Source of the DNA: Acanthococcus lagerstroemiae
Lineage: Eukaryota; Arthropoda; Insecta; Hemiptera; Eriococcidae
Direction of reading: 5' to 3'
NCBI GenBank assembly: GCA_031841125.1
Contig: CM063111.1
Span: 56,047,535 to 56,111,534 of the forward strand
DNA length: 64,000 bases
Shown: positions 11,519-25,600 of the stretch, in pieces
Numbering within the stretch: the stretch's first letter is position 1
Layout: each line of letters begins with the position of its first letter
Translations under genes and position numbers: made by a program
The notes under the pieces: generated by a model
What the model was told of the DNA's origin: nothing
Database searches by the model: none
The model's input: the letters and a program-made list of their open reading frames with translations, nothing else

Positions 11519-13285
11519 TATGAAATCACATGAAACGGATCGGTCCAGTCAAACGGCCAATCATCTACTGGAAATATTAATTATTTCGTGGAAGGAAATT
11601 GACCATTTCCCTCCCAAGGGAGGAAAAATATAGTGTAAACCGTACGTAAACAACGCCAGAACAATGCTGCTGCAAAATAACTCCTTCTCAAAACTAAATC
11701 ATTGAAACCTAATGATCTTTCTGAGTACATTTTGAATAAAAATAATTTTCTGCAGCCGGCGCCAGAACGCAGCTCTTACAGTTTTGAAGTATTCTCTTGT
11801 TTTTCTCTCTCAGCGGCTTAATTGTGAGGAAATTCTGTGTAGGTACCTACATGTTTTTATTCAAAAATTGGAGCGGCTCCGATTTTGATGTCGGCTCAGA
11901 ATCCCTGATATCTGCTATCCAGGTACTTCTTTCCTTCGTCACATCTAAACACAAACGCTATTAGAAAGACGTATCCAAGTAGCATGTTCATCACACAGAA
12001 CAAGCTAAAGAATGAGGGAACTGATGTTCAGTATACTGAGTCCACTAACTTTCATGCCACTCGGACATTGTCTTCATAGTAACGCCTACGTCATTCCGGA
12101 TAAAGCCACGCGTTATCTGACCATGGAAATTAACAGTTATCAGTGTCCAGAAGTACGCGTGAAAAAGCTCTTACCGTTTAGGAAGTTTCGCTCTTTTAAT
12201 TTGCTTAAGCTGCTTCTCTTTTCACACACTCAATGATCTCTACAGGCTTCTTGATTCCACGCACTGCTTCGGAGATACGGCGCTCATGCTCGTGAAATAC
12301 ACAGCCCAACATTCAACCAAATACACTAATACCGACTTCATGCAGCTCCAAACAGATAAATAATAGGTAATTTCAAATTACAACATTTGAAATATTCGAC
12401 CCCGAGTACTACAGCTCGATACGAATTGGACGGAAAACACTAGGTGATAGCGTCGCCATTCAAGAAAACATCTTAATACTGAGTGAACCACTTCGAATTT
12501 CTAAAACCAAAAAGTGATTTCGATAGAACGAAAAATAGTCATCGAGAAATGAACGCTCACGTCACCAGAGCGCATCAGCACAGCTCTAATATTCTCACGG
12601 GTCACTGATTACATCTATCGACTATCAAATCGCGTCGATGTCGTTTGGCACTCGTGTTCGTAACTCAAACGAAAATATCCTACAGGCTACTGTACAACCC
12701 AACCAATAATATACGAAATATACAAGAGAAGGATAGGAAACGTAAAATGTAAAGATAAAAGACCAGGTAACTCAAAACACTAAAATGTACACAGCTGTAC
12801 AAACATTTACACCTCATGCAAGGGAGAAAGACAGAGCGAGAGAGAGAAAGAAAGAAACAGAGACAAATTAAAGAAAGAAAGACGCAGGAACTATTTCTTA
12901 CTGGAACTGAGGAGGAAGAACGGTCAACAAATCCCCATTTCCACTTCATTAACACAATCCAACAATCGCGATTTCCTAATAACAGCGACGATTCAACTCC
13001 TCCTCAATCCTTCCGTCATCGTAAAGCTTTATAACTAAATAGATTTAAAAAAAAAAAAAAAAAAAAAGGCCAATGCGCATTCATCGCGGCTAAAATCAGC
13101 TCGCAAGACAATACAAAAAAAGAAATCGAAATAATAAAAGTGGTCACGTAGCCTAATGAGATCCTTGTACTGCTAACGTCGAGTCCATGAAACGTTACAC
13201 AGGGCCCTTCGTTTCGCCGTGAAGTTGGCACGGCTCCGGAGACGCCAGCCACCGTGGGCCAGAAAACCAATCGCGGTGCGAGCGT
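11519..13285. other. Non-coding, 3' flank of HEXD
   Basis: No supported gene. A purine-rich GA/GAAA tract lies at about 12821-12890 and an A20-type run at about 13047-13068. On the minus strand downstream of the HEXD stop I see no AATAAA nearby; a TATAAA variant at 13028-13033 is the closest candidate poly(A) signal. Confidence 0.5.
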
Positions 13286-13623
13286 CTAAACGGGGCTCGC
13301 CGCGCTGGTCGTGTTCCCCAGCGCGGTCACACCGATGCGCTGCAAATCGGCAAGCGGCGGCAGCGGCCGACGAGGCCACGTCCGCACCGACTTGAGTCGC
13401 TGCGAGGCCTTCTGCAGCTCCTCCAGCTGCAGCACGGTCGGGTACAGCTTCTGCTCGATCCACTCGGCGATGGTGTACTTGTCGAAGACCTCCTCGAGCG
13501 CGTCGTTGATCGACTGCACCGTCGACAGCACGCTGCGGTAGTTATGATTCTCCTCGACCATCAGCTCGTCGATGCGAAACGGAATCGAGAAGTTGCGGCG
13601 GATGTTGTAGTCGGTGAGCCAGG
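13286..13623 (-). CDS. HEXD: HEXD coding exon 7 (last)
   Basis: Encodes residues 538 (split) to 649, beginning WLTDYNIRRNFSIPFRIDEL and ending in TAG at 13286-13288. The acceptor is TTTTGCAG. The helical C-terminal part (SINDALEEVF, EWIEQKLYP, LQLEELQKASQRL) lies after the catalytic barrel. Confidence 0.88.
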
Positions 13624-16600
13624 CTGCAAAACACACAAGACGTTAGTCGAGAGATGAAGGAAGATTCGGGACCGGTAAGGTGGTCCTGGGGCAATACGCT
13701 GAATTTCCAGAGATAGAGTTCGACGCCACTTGAGGAGCAATTGTCGGAGTCATTGGGACCACGAGATGATGGCCACTTCCATTTGGTAACTTTTCGAAAC
13801 GGCGGTCATAGGTGGCCGACTTGTCTTTTTACTTATTGCTCAATCACTCTAGTTGTATCAGTCGAATATGGTTCTTTACATGAAATGCCACATTATACGC
13901 TCACCTTTTCTCGTCTTCGTCAGCGTCAGGAACTCGTTGACCTCCTTCTCCAGCGTATGCCATCGGTACAGCGCTCGGTAAAATTGGCTGCCGCTGAACA
14001 TGCAGCGCGAGAACTGGTCCCACAAAAACGGATCGTTGTCCAGATTCAGAAAGGAGCCGCGCATATCCGAGTCGCGCATGTACGCGCCCGCTCCGCCGGT
14101 GATGCCGCAGTTCAGCGCCTTGAACAGCATCTCCTTCAGAGAGTTGTTGGCGTAGCCGTGCGTCACCGCCGCCAGGTTCACCACTAACGACGGCAGCGAC
14201 GCCGGTAGCGTTTCACATAGAGTCGCGAAATGATCGTACCTGCGAACAGAATCGAGCGGGAATCCGCCTCTCAGTAAACCGCGGAGAGTTTGAAGCGAAA
14301 AGTTTCGCGTGTTCAATACGATACGAACCTTTGCCAGCCGGTGATAGCGATACCGCGAAAGCCTTTCCGGAATCGCGCCTCCTCTGCGTTCATCAGCGAC
14401 AACCAGTTCATGTTGTTGTCCAGATGGCGTTTCACGTTAGGAACGTAGAAGGTTTCGCCGAACGCGCCCTTGAACGCGCTCGCCGTCCACACGGTTGGAA
14501 ACACGCTCTGGTACTTCTCCCACACCGTTTGCGGCACAAAACGGTACACGTCCTCGGCGTACACCCACACCTGCAAAACGCACCAAGCACCAACCGAGTG
14601 AACTCTTTGCTAAAAGAAAATACGAGATCGAGTCTCTTTAGCTAAACGGCGCGTGCACCAACCATAGGTTCGACTAGTTTGCCAATATTGAACAGCTCTA
14701 ACGACGTCGTCGGCAAATGCCTGAGCATGTCGTCCCAAATGATGGGCACCACGTACGGATACCGTTTACGAATGTACTTGGCCACCTCCGACACGTGCGA
14801 TAGAAACAGTTCATCTTTCAGCTTCTTGCGACATCGCGAGCACTCGCCCAAGTGGTACACTTCGTCGCAGCCGATGTGCAAGAAATTCGCGTCCCTGTGT
14901 ACCTGCATAACCTGCAACACCACAAGCACAACTCCATTAGCATCGACGAATTCGCCCACATCCGAGTCCTTTCTACGTCCAGTATTCACGCCCGTACCTG
15001 GTCGATCATGTCCTGGACCAGCTCCAGCGACGCGTTCAACGACGGACACAACGCCTGCGGTGACTCGGGCACCTCGCGCAGGTGCATGAAGTCGATGTTC
15101 TTCAACACGAACTCCAGGTGACCGAACGTCTGGATGGCCGGAATGATCTCGAGCTTGTTGCGGTGCGCCGTCGCCACGATCTCCTTCGCCTCGCTGCGGC
15201 TGAACGCGTTCTTCGCGGCCATATTCTTCAGATTGTTCTCCCACGGGAACATGTCCTCCCATTCGAGCAGGACGCCGGTGGCACCTACGTCCTTGATCAG
15301 CGGGAACAACTTACGCAGGTACGCGAGCTTGGGAGGCGCTCCTTTGAAGTCCAAATGAACGATGCGTTGGGGAGGTACGTACGGCATCTGCGGCAGAAAG
15401 AAGAAAAACAAATTTAACGACGGTTAGCAATGGCGGTTGAACTTCGGCATTCTTTCGTTCAAAGGCAGTGCGCGAAGTCGAATAACGCCACAGGGATATC
15501 GATTAACAGGTTTTCAACATTGAAGACCATGTTTGTCCAAGGATATAGTGAGGGGAAATCCCCTCTCTCATCGTGGCCAGTCGGAAAAATTGCTGGTTAA
15601 AGAATTTGAAGAATATTTGCTCAGTTTACAAACTCTAAAACACGAAATGCGTTTTATTTACCAACAAATTTTTTACATCAGTTAAATCCACAAAAGAATT
15701 CATTTCGGAAGTAACTGTAACAGAACTCCCTCTCTCACTTCCATTGGAGGAGGGGGGGATTCAAAATTATAACACGCAGCTTTATTGGTTTTCTAGTACT
15801 GCTGAGTTTACTCCTGACGTATTTTAACCTGTAAAACCTCCTCATAAGGCATCATGTAATGACTGAATTTTTTATTTTTTATTTTTATTTTATTTTACAA
15901 CATTGGGTAGGAGCGACCTGTCAGCACTTTCCATTTGTCGCGGTCTCTAGCTAATTTAGTCCAATTTCCCTTCCGTTGTCTGAACTCGTCCCTCCAGCGT
16001 AATGCTGGTCTACCTCTCTTGCGTTTGTGGTCATACGGCACCCAAAAGGTCGCGATGTTACGCCATTTCCACGTTTGTTCTCTAGCTAGATGGCCCGCGT
16101 ATTTCCATTTTGTTTTTCTTATAATATAGCCAATATCGGGTACTTTGATTCTATTTTTAATTTTTTCTATTTTAACTTTGTCTCTTAATCTTATATTTAG
16201 AATACTGCGTAACATCGCGTTTTGCATACTTTTTAATTTAGTTAATTGGTTTTTTGTTAGTGACCATGTTTGGGCACCGTACTTACACAACAGTAAATAA
16301 GTATTCGAGATCTGAAGAACTATTATCACGAATTTTTCACGTTACAGCCCACCTCCCTGAACCATTATGGGAGGGGGGGGCGAAGTCTACTGAAACAGGG
16401 TTGGGCATCACTTCGGTTGGAATGCGGCGAGGCAGGAGTCAACTCCACTTAAGACCGGAGTGGGAGTGAAGTGCCACTCTTCGTTTTCGATACAAGAAAC
16501 TGGAGTAGAACGGCACTCCATCTTAAGCAAAGTAGAAAGTCACCCCGAACTTCGCGTTTCCCTTCCGATTCGCTAGGCAAATGGAAGAACAGGGTGTCTA

Positions 16601-19600
16601 CTTGATTTAGGAAACAAAATATCATGACTTTTCACGACATTTTTTCAGGACTGTCATGAGGGATACAAAAAGGAAACGGGGGGGGGGGGACTCGAGGGAT
16701 GTATATAAAAGGCGGACCCACACGAGGATGATCAGCGCGTTTGGCTCGGATGATCAGCCTGAGCTGACCAGCCATAGGTGAAAATCTATCGATGTTCACA
16801 CTTGTTCAGCTTTTCGCATTCAGCAAAAGCATGAAAAAATGGAAAAATTAAGCTGAATGGATGATGAAAACGTCCTCACTATTCATCATCTTTTGAACGA
16901 ATCTACAAATATCAGATCGATCAAAGATGAAAGGCTGATCGTGGCTGCTCAGCTTCAGTTAGTTGATCATCTCAACGTCTATACAACAATCATCTTCGGC
17001 TGATCATTCAAACAGAACAAGCTGATAATCCTCGCGTGGACCCACCTTTCTGTCACTGATTGGTCCTTACTCTAACAACAATTAAGGATGACTTATGAGC
17101 TGATGAGTTCAGGTTCTAACTTTTTTGTGGGGAGGGGGCAAGGGAAGGCGTCTATCAACTTTAAACATGCTTTCACATACATGAATTCAGTTCCATGGAA
17201 GTATCACAAGTACTTCAGAGCCCCACTCCAAGCAACACCCCCTAGCGCCATTTCATATGTTCGGGGGTCACTCTGAAGGGCCGCTCTATGTGCCTAGAGT
17301 GCTACTCCGGACTACCACTCCCAGTACTCAGAGTTGAAATGGAATACAACTCTCCTTTTTTCGGAGTACACCCACACGTGCATTGAAATAACTTCAAAAA
17401 TGGATTCAGTGACCCGAGAAATCCTATTGCTGCATACAGTATGTTCAGGGACGTGCCGAAGACTTTTCCTGAGAGGGGGGGGGGTGACAGTCCCAACTGC
17501 CAACTGATTCAATTCAAAATTCCCAAGTGTTAAAGCAAAGAAATAAAAATAAAAAATAAAAACCTTTTGGCTTGTTGGATTTTTCCAATTTCTCAACTAA
17601 CATTCAGAATTCCCAATTGTTGGACTGTCCCAACTTCTCATCTCAAAATTCCTAAGTATCAAAGCAAGCAAGCAAGAAAAAAAAAAGAACCTTTTTGACT
17701 TGTTTGTTGGATTGAAAATTTCCCCAACTGCTGAGTAAAAAATTTCCATCCGGTGGGGGGAGGACCTTCTCATTGATACGTCCTGAGTATGTTTCAAATG
17801 AGACGCAAGTGGGTATTCGAAAATATTGCCCATCATAGGCGAAACAAGGGTTACAACGTTTCCAGAAATTCGAAAACACGCGTACGATTTCCACACAACA
17901 AAAGAACTCGTTCTAGAGAAAAAGTTATTTTTGACTTTCACACACAGAAACGAATTTCGTAATACGGGGTGAAGCTGACATGAACCATCGTTGAGGGAGC
18001 GTTGCAAAGGGAGGGACCACGGTTACCGAATCGCATAATAAAAACCTCAATTTTTTTTGTATCTGTTAGAAGCACAGAACTTTTTCACTTGCGTCTCATT
18101 TGGAACACACTGTACTGTAAGCTACGTATTTTATTTTCACATTTTCAACATCCCAGCCCCCTGTGGACAAACATGAGTAAGGGTTACTGTTGGAATAACC
18201 ACGAAAATTAATTCAGTGACTTGAAAAATGCTATTTTCGGTATGCTTGAGGGAATCATCCAGAATTTTTAGGTTTTCAGGGTCACTGGACTAGCGATTAG
18301 GATTGAAATGATTTTATTTTTAGATTTAGCGTACCTTGAAACTGAATTCTATTCTGAACTCTATTCTTGTGTTTGTGAACTGTAAAACGTACATAAATCA
18401 CAAGTTTACTATTTAACAAAAATAAAACTGAATTCATGGATGGTCACTGAAACTTTTTTTGGGCAGACACTCAACTGCTACACAAATAAAAGCAACTTTT
18501 CGTCGTTGAATCAAGTTTTTTGGCTATACACGATTCTCAGGACATTTTAGAGCTACATTGTAGCTCTCCTCACGAGGAACCCCACATTAAAGAGTTCCCC
18601 TTTCTTTCTGCGAGACCTTCAACTGAAAAAAAAAAACAAAAACGGGTAGGATATTTTTACTCTAACAAGAACAAATTTAGCTCTTCGGACATTTTGACCT
18701 TTGATATTTCAAAAAGTGTAAAATTTAGACCACTCTAAACCCAAAAACATCGACTTCCAACTTTTATCTTTCAATACATCAGAAATCTGATACCTTCTTC
18801 TTCCTCATACTCCCTCTAGAAAAAAAGAAGAGACATAAACACACAAGACATATCCGAAAAACAAAACTCCACATAAAGATATTACGTATAAGACATTAAA
18901 ACTCTGACCGTCCCCTCTCCCATTAAGTATCATACAGACACAGACACAAATGCATAATGGCATAAGACATCAAACTAAAAACCCGATCTCCTCCTTCCCT
19001 TCCGACATGAAAGCATAAAACCCATGCGTCATTTTGTCTTCCTTATTGCATTCATTTCCAAGGCATTAAAACTGATGAAATGACAAGAAAGTTACTTCTT
19101 TCTCCACACCAGAAAGATGACCACCGCCCAAAAAAAATCCTGCATTATGTCTATATATCTTGCGATTTTATGTCATACGTGACCTGGAATCATAAAATGT
19201 GCCTCTGATGTCAAAAAATCATTTTTCACTTTCTTGGCAATTTTTATAGAAAAAAAATCACGCTCTTTCGAATGAAACAAATCGTAGCTTCCTATCTTAA
19301 TCAGTTTTTCCACAAATTGCGTTTCAAAATTACGTCAAAAGTTTTAAAACATCTGTTTACATTTACATGACGCCGCGTGAAACGGGCCTACGGGAATGAA
19401 GAGAGCAAGAATCCGAAACGCGATTGTCATAGCAACGCATAAACGCACCACCACAGATGTACACGCTACGTACATCTGTGCCACCATTACCACCACCCCA
19501 TCTTCACACTCGTTTATCTCGAAAACCTGTTTTCACACAAGAGGCACATTTCATGATTCCAGGTCACAAATGTCTTCGCCACGTCCTCGTCTTAATCAGT

Positions 19601-22600
19601 TGAAGACATAAACATTAAGATATATATTATAAATCTGATCTCTCCCGATGACAAGGCACAGACTTCCTCTATTGTACTGCCTTCTTCTCCATCTTACCGC
19701 GGAAGAAAATTCCATGGCATAGAGACATATTAAATAAAATAATTCATAATAAAAACATGATTTCCCATCTCCTTCTATCACAAAAGCATACTACATAGGA
19801 ACCTGAACTTGTACTATCCTCCAGTTATCAGTTAGATGTAGCTACAGAAAATGGTTCTGGTTTTAGTGGCGACTGATACCCCAGTAAAGGTCCTTATAAA
19901 TACAACTTCTTTCTCTGTGTTAAGAAACTGCTGCCCCCACCCCACAACAAAAAAGGAACTTCAACTGATAAAGCCGATGTCATGAAAACGTATAGATCTA
20001 AGGCATGGAGATAATACATAAAAGACAGCGTACCACAAAGGATACCTAAACATTTTCTGTTCAGATGCAAGTTACGGCGTCCACAGGTCACTCGTCGCTT
20101 CTCTCACCCCCCTCCCCACCCGTTTCACCGTCACCTGTAAATTACCCGTCAACCACGACTTCCACGTTCCCCTGAACTAACCTCGGGCGGGCGTTTGTAT
20201 CCGGTCTCGATGCTCTTGCGACGCTGAAAATCGCCGTCCATCATCCTGACGTAGTCGACGTCGTTACTGCGGCCGACCACGTCGACCAGGTTCTCGCGCG
20301 ACGTGAGCACGTCGTCGCCGACGAACTGCACGTTGCGCACGCGACTCTTCTGCTGCAGCGCCGCCGCCTTACCGGCTACATCCTCCGTCTCCGGCTCCTG
20401 TCGCGACAACGTTATCTCAACGATCTCTTTGGTCACGTTGTACTCCAAACAGATGACCAGCAGAATGGTGAGCACGATCACAGCCAGCAGCGACGTCTTG
20501 CGACGCCACACCGCGGACACGAACCAAATGGTGTACGACGAGGCCGGGTACTTTATGCCGCTCACACCTGTGGAATGAAGAGGGGAAAAATGAAAAATGA
20601 AATCAAAAGTCACAACGAATCGTAAGACGGTAAAGTGATTGCGAGCACATTGGTCAAATGAGAAGAGAAAAAAAAAAAACGACAACTGGAAATGCAACTT
20701 TTTTATTTATTTTCGAAAACCGTTGTGCATATGTGCGCGACCCATGCTCCACCACTCCGAGCTGGGTAAATCCAGGTCACGTTTTAATTTTATTCTCGGT
20801 CTGGAAAAATCGATTCATTCGATGGCGTGATGATAACAGGGCATTAGAACGAAAACGTACACGAGTAAAATAAAACATGGTGAGGTGGTTGACTGCCACC
20901 AAAACATTAGGCCAATTTGGTCTACGTCGCTTTGCATTCATTGCCTATATAAAATCCCGCCTTTTCTGTGTTCACTTTTTAGTTTTCCCCGCTAATTTAG
21001 AGTTTTCGTAGAAAAAAGGTCAACATTCGTTTTGACGCAGCAACATAGCCAAGTTCTTCAATCAAGGAAGCAAATTAAAAGAAGCGTATGTACCTACGAA
21101 AACTTTAGTCCGGATACTGATTTGACATACTTCTACTTCAAATCCTAATGAAATACTTCTACTTCAAATCCTAAAGCCTTTTCACACGAATGTCGGATAT
21201 CGGGCCGATATCGGTGATCGACCGTGCAGATACCTTTCACACTTACCCGATATCGAACCGATATAGTGTCGGTGTTGGTGATCGGCTATGGTGGATACAT
21301 TCTATTTCATTTATACTCCCTGATTATTTACTCATTAGCTGATGTCTGTACAATAAACCTACGTTATTTTGGGCTGTATTTCTACGCCCCCCCCCCAAAA
21401 AATGAGGTAGGGGGTTGGAATTAGTGGCACAAATTCTATTGTAATTTGTGCTAATTGTGCTCCGAAGTCCCAGAATTGGTGCCGCCTCCCGTGGGTCTAC
21501 ATCTTAATGAAAAGTTTGGGGGGGCCAGAGAAATGTTGGCCCCCCCCCCAAATGAAGATAGGGGATTGGAATTAGCGGCACAAATTTTATCGTAATTTGT
21601 GCTAATTGTGCTCCGAGGTCTGAGAATTTGTGCCGCATTTTCTGGGCTCACAGTCCAGTGCTCAACTGGGGGGGGGCTGGAAAATTATAATATTTAAAAA
21701 AAAACTATCTTCAAAAGGAGAGATTAACTGGTTTCTGCTGTCACCGAATTCATTTTTCAGGTTCTTTTCACGGTATCTCATATCCTACCCCAATTTTGGG
21801 AGGTACACCCATTCTATCCAAAGTTTTGTTGTCTTTGTTCATACTTTTTTTAAACTCATGAGGCGAAAGTGCGATAGTTTCAGGCAACGACACTTCTGTT
21901 TTTGCGCATCGGAATTGGCAACAATGATAACGAAGAAACCCGTGGTGAAAGTAAAAACAGTGTGGATATGGGCCACGACCCCCTCCCCCCAGGAAGAGGT
22001 GGGGGCTCGAGTGCGATGGCACGAAGTTTTACCTAATTTGTGCTAAATGTGCTCGAGGTTCCCACAATTTGTGCCCTCTTCCTTGGACCTACAGCCCAAA
22101 GATAAAATGGGGGACGGTGAAATGTTAGCCCCCCCCCCAACAAAGGTGGGGTCTCGAAAATAGTGGCACAAACTTGCATTTCATTTGTGCTGATTGTGCT
22201 CAAGGGTCCCACATTTTGTGCCGCCTTCTTTGAACCTACAGCTCACGAATAAGATAGGGGCCGGTAACATGTTAGCCCCCCCCCAAGCAAACGTGAGGTC
22301 TAAAAAATAGTGGCACAAATTTGTATTTTATTTGTGCTAATTGTGCTCCGAAGTCCCAGAATTTGTGCCGCCTCCTGTGGGTCTACATCACTTGATGAAA
22401 TGTTTGGGGGGCCACAGACATGTTGGCCCCCCAAATGAAGATTGGGGGTTCCATACCATCAATATACATCAGGCATTTTTTGGGGCGAAAATATTTTCCG
22501 AGAGCTTCGGGCCCGTACCCGGTGAAATAGATTCGAAATGCCGAGACGAATTCAGAACCGTCGTCAAAATTGATTCACAGGCTATTTCTGACCCCGTATA

Positions 22601-25600
22601 GCCCCGGCCCCCAGTTTAACCACATTTTTGACTGTATCTCGGCAACGGAGAGTCAGCGTCCGATTTGGTCGACGAATTCGAACTCAGCACGAAAAATTGA
22701 GTAGGAATTTCTTGTTATCCCATCTATTTGGAATTTCGATAATTTTGAAAATTTCTCCATACGTACATCAGGCATTTTTTTGGGCGAAAAATTTTCCAAG
22801 TGTTTCGGGGCCCGGATCCGGCGAAATAGAATCGAAATGCCGAGACGAATTCAGAACCGTCGTCAAAATGGATTCACAGGCTATTTCTGAACCAGTATAG
22901 CACCCGTCCCCAGTATAACCACATTTTTGACTGAATTTCGGCAACAGAGGGTCAGCGCCTGAATTGGCCGACGAATTCGAACTCAGCGCGAAAAATTTAG
23001 GAAGAATTTGTTGTTATCTCATCTTTTTGGAATTTCGAAAATTTTGAAAATTTCTCCATACTTACGGGGCCCGGATCCGGCGAAATAGGATCAAATTGCC
23101 GAGACGAATTCAGAACCGTCGTCAAAATGGATTCACGGGCTATTTCTGACCCAATGTAGCTCCCGCCCCAGTATAACCACATTTTTGACAGTATCTTGGG
23201 AACGGAGGGTCAGCGCCTGATTTGGTCGACGAATTCGAACTCAGCGCGAAAAATTGAGTAAGAATTTGTTGTTATCTCATCTTTTTGGAATTTCGAAAAT
23301 TTTGAAAATTTCTCCATACTAACTAACATCAGGCATTTTTTTGGGCGAAAAAATTTTCCGAGAGCTTCGGGGCCCGGACCCGGCGAAATAGATTCGAAAT
23401 GCCGAGACGAATTCACAACCGTCGTCAAAATTGATTCACAGGCTATTTCTGACCCCGTATAGCCCCGGCCCCCAGTTTAACCACATTTTTGACTGTATCT
23501 CGGCAACGGAGAGTCAGCGTCCGATTTGGTCGACGAATTCGAACTCAGCACGAAAAATTGAGTAGGAATTTCTTGTTATCCCATCTATTTGGAATTTCGA
23601 TAATTTTGAAAATTTCTCCATACGTACATCAGGCATGTTTTTGGGCGAAAAATTTTCCAAGTGTTTCGGGGCCCGGATCCGGCGAAATAGAATCGAAATG
23701 CCGAGACGAATTCAGAACCGTCGTCAAAATGGATTCACAGGCTATTTCTGAACCAGTATAGCACCCGTCCCCAGTATAACCACATTTTTGACTGAATTTC
23801 GGCAACAGAGGGTCAGCGCCTGAATTGGCCGACGAATTCGAACTCAGCGCGAAAAATTTAGGAAGAATTTGTTGTTATCTCATCTTTTTGGAATTTCGAA
23901 AATTTTGAAAATTTCTCCATACTTACGGGGCCCGGATCCGGCGAAATAGGATCAAATTGCCGAGACGAATTCAGAACCGTCGTCAAAATGGATTCACGGG
24001 CTATTTCTGACCCAATGTAGCTCCCGCCCCAGTATAACCACATTTTTGACAGTATCTTGGGAACGGAGGGTCAGCGCCTGATTTGGTCGACGAATTCGAA
24101 CTCAGCGCGAAAAATTGAGTAAGAATTTGTTGTTATCTCATCTTTTTGGAATTTCGAAAATTTTGAAAATTTCTCCATACTAACTAACATCAGGCATTTT
24201 TTTGGGCGAAAAAATTTTCCGAGAGCTTCGGGGCCCGGACCCGGCGAAATAGATTCGAAATGCCGAGACGAATTCACAACCGTCGTCAAAAACTATTCAC
24301 AGGCTCTTTCTGACCGAGTATAGACCCCGCCCCCAGTTTAACCACTTTTTGACTGTATCTCGTCAACGGTGGGTCAGCGTCCGATTTGGTCGACGAATTC
24401 GAACTCAGCACGAAAAATTGAAGAGGAATTTCTTGTTATCCCATCTATTTGGAATTTCGATAATTTTGAAAATTTCTCCATACGTACATCAGGCATTTTT
24501 TTGGGCGAAAAATTTTCCAAGTGTTTCGGGGCCCGGATCCGGCGAAATAGAATCGAAATGCCGAGACGAATTCAGAACCGTCGTCAAAATGGATTCACAG
24601 GCTATTTCTGAACCAGTATAGCACCCGTCCCCAGTATAACCACATTTTTGACTGAATTTCGGCAACAGAGGGTCAGCGCCTGAATTGGCCGACGAATTCG
24701 AACTCAGCGCGAAAAATTGAGTAAGAATTTGTTGTTATCTCATCTTTTTGGAATTTCGAAAATTTTGAAAATTTCTCCATACTAACTAACATCAGGCATT
24801 TTTTTGGGCGAAAAAATTTTCCGAGAGCTTCGGGGCCCGGACCCGGCGAAATAGATTCGAAATGCCGAGACGAATTCACAACCGTCGTCAAAAACTATTC
24901 ACAGGCTCTTTCTGACCGAGTATAGACCCCGCCCCCAGTTTAACCACTTTTTGACTGTATCTCGTCAACGGTGGGTCAGCGTCCGATTTGGTCGACGAAT
25001 TCGAACTCAGCACGAAAAATTGAAGAGGAATTTCTTGTTATCCCATCTATTTGGAATTTCGATAATTTTGAAAATTTCTCCATACGTACATCAGGCATTT
25101 TTTTTGGGCGAAAAATTTTCCAAGTGTTTCGGGGCCCGGATCCGGCGAAATAGAATCGAAATGCCGAGACGAATTCAGAACCGTCGTCAAAATGGATTCA
25201 CAGGCTATTTCTGAACCAGTATAGCACCCGTCCCCAGTATAACCACATTTTTGACTGAATTTCGGCAACAGAGGGTCAGCGCCTGAATTGGCCGACGAAT
25301 TCGAACTCAGCGCGAAAAATTTAGGAAGAATTTGTTGTTATCTCATCTTTTTGGAATTTCGAAAATTTTGAAAATTTCTCCATACTTACGGGGCCCGGAT
25401 CCGGCGAAATAGGATCAAATTGCCGAGACGAATTCAGAACCGTCGTCAAAATGGATTCACGGGCTATTTCTGACCCAATGTAGCTCCCGCCCCAGTATAA
25501 CCACATTTTTGACAGTATCTTGGGAACGGAGGGTCAGCGCCTGATTTGGTCGACGAATTCGAACTCAGCGCGAAAAATTGAGTAAGAATTTGTTGTTATC

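Noticed and set aside
13311..15417. Plus-strand frames of 70-148 residues opposite HEXD exons
   Set aside because: They are antisense shadows of GC-rich exons; the minus strand carries the conserved GH20 motifs and splice sites.
20149..20697. 182-residue minus frame starting upstream of coding exon 2
   Set aside because: The added N-terminus is F-rich intron sequence, and a good acceptor plus a phase-matched upstream exon explain the start better.
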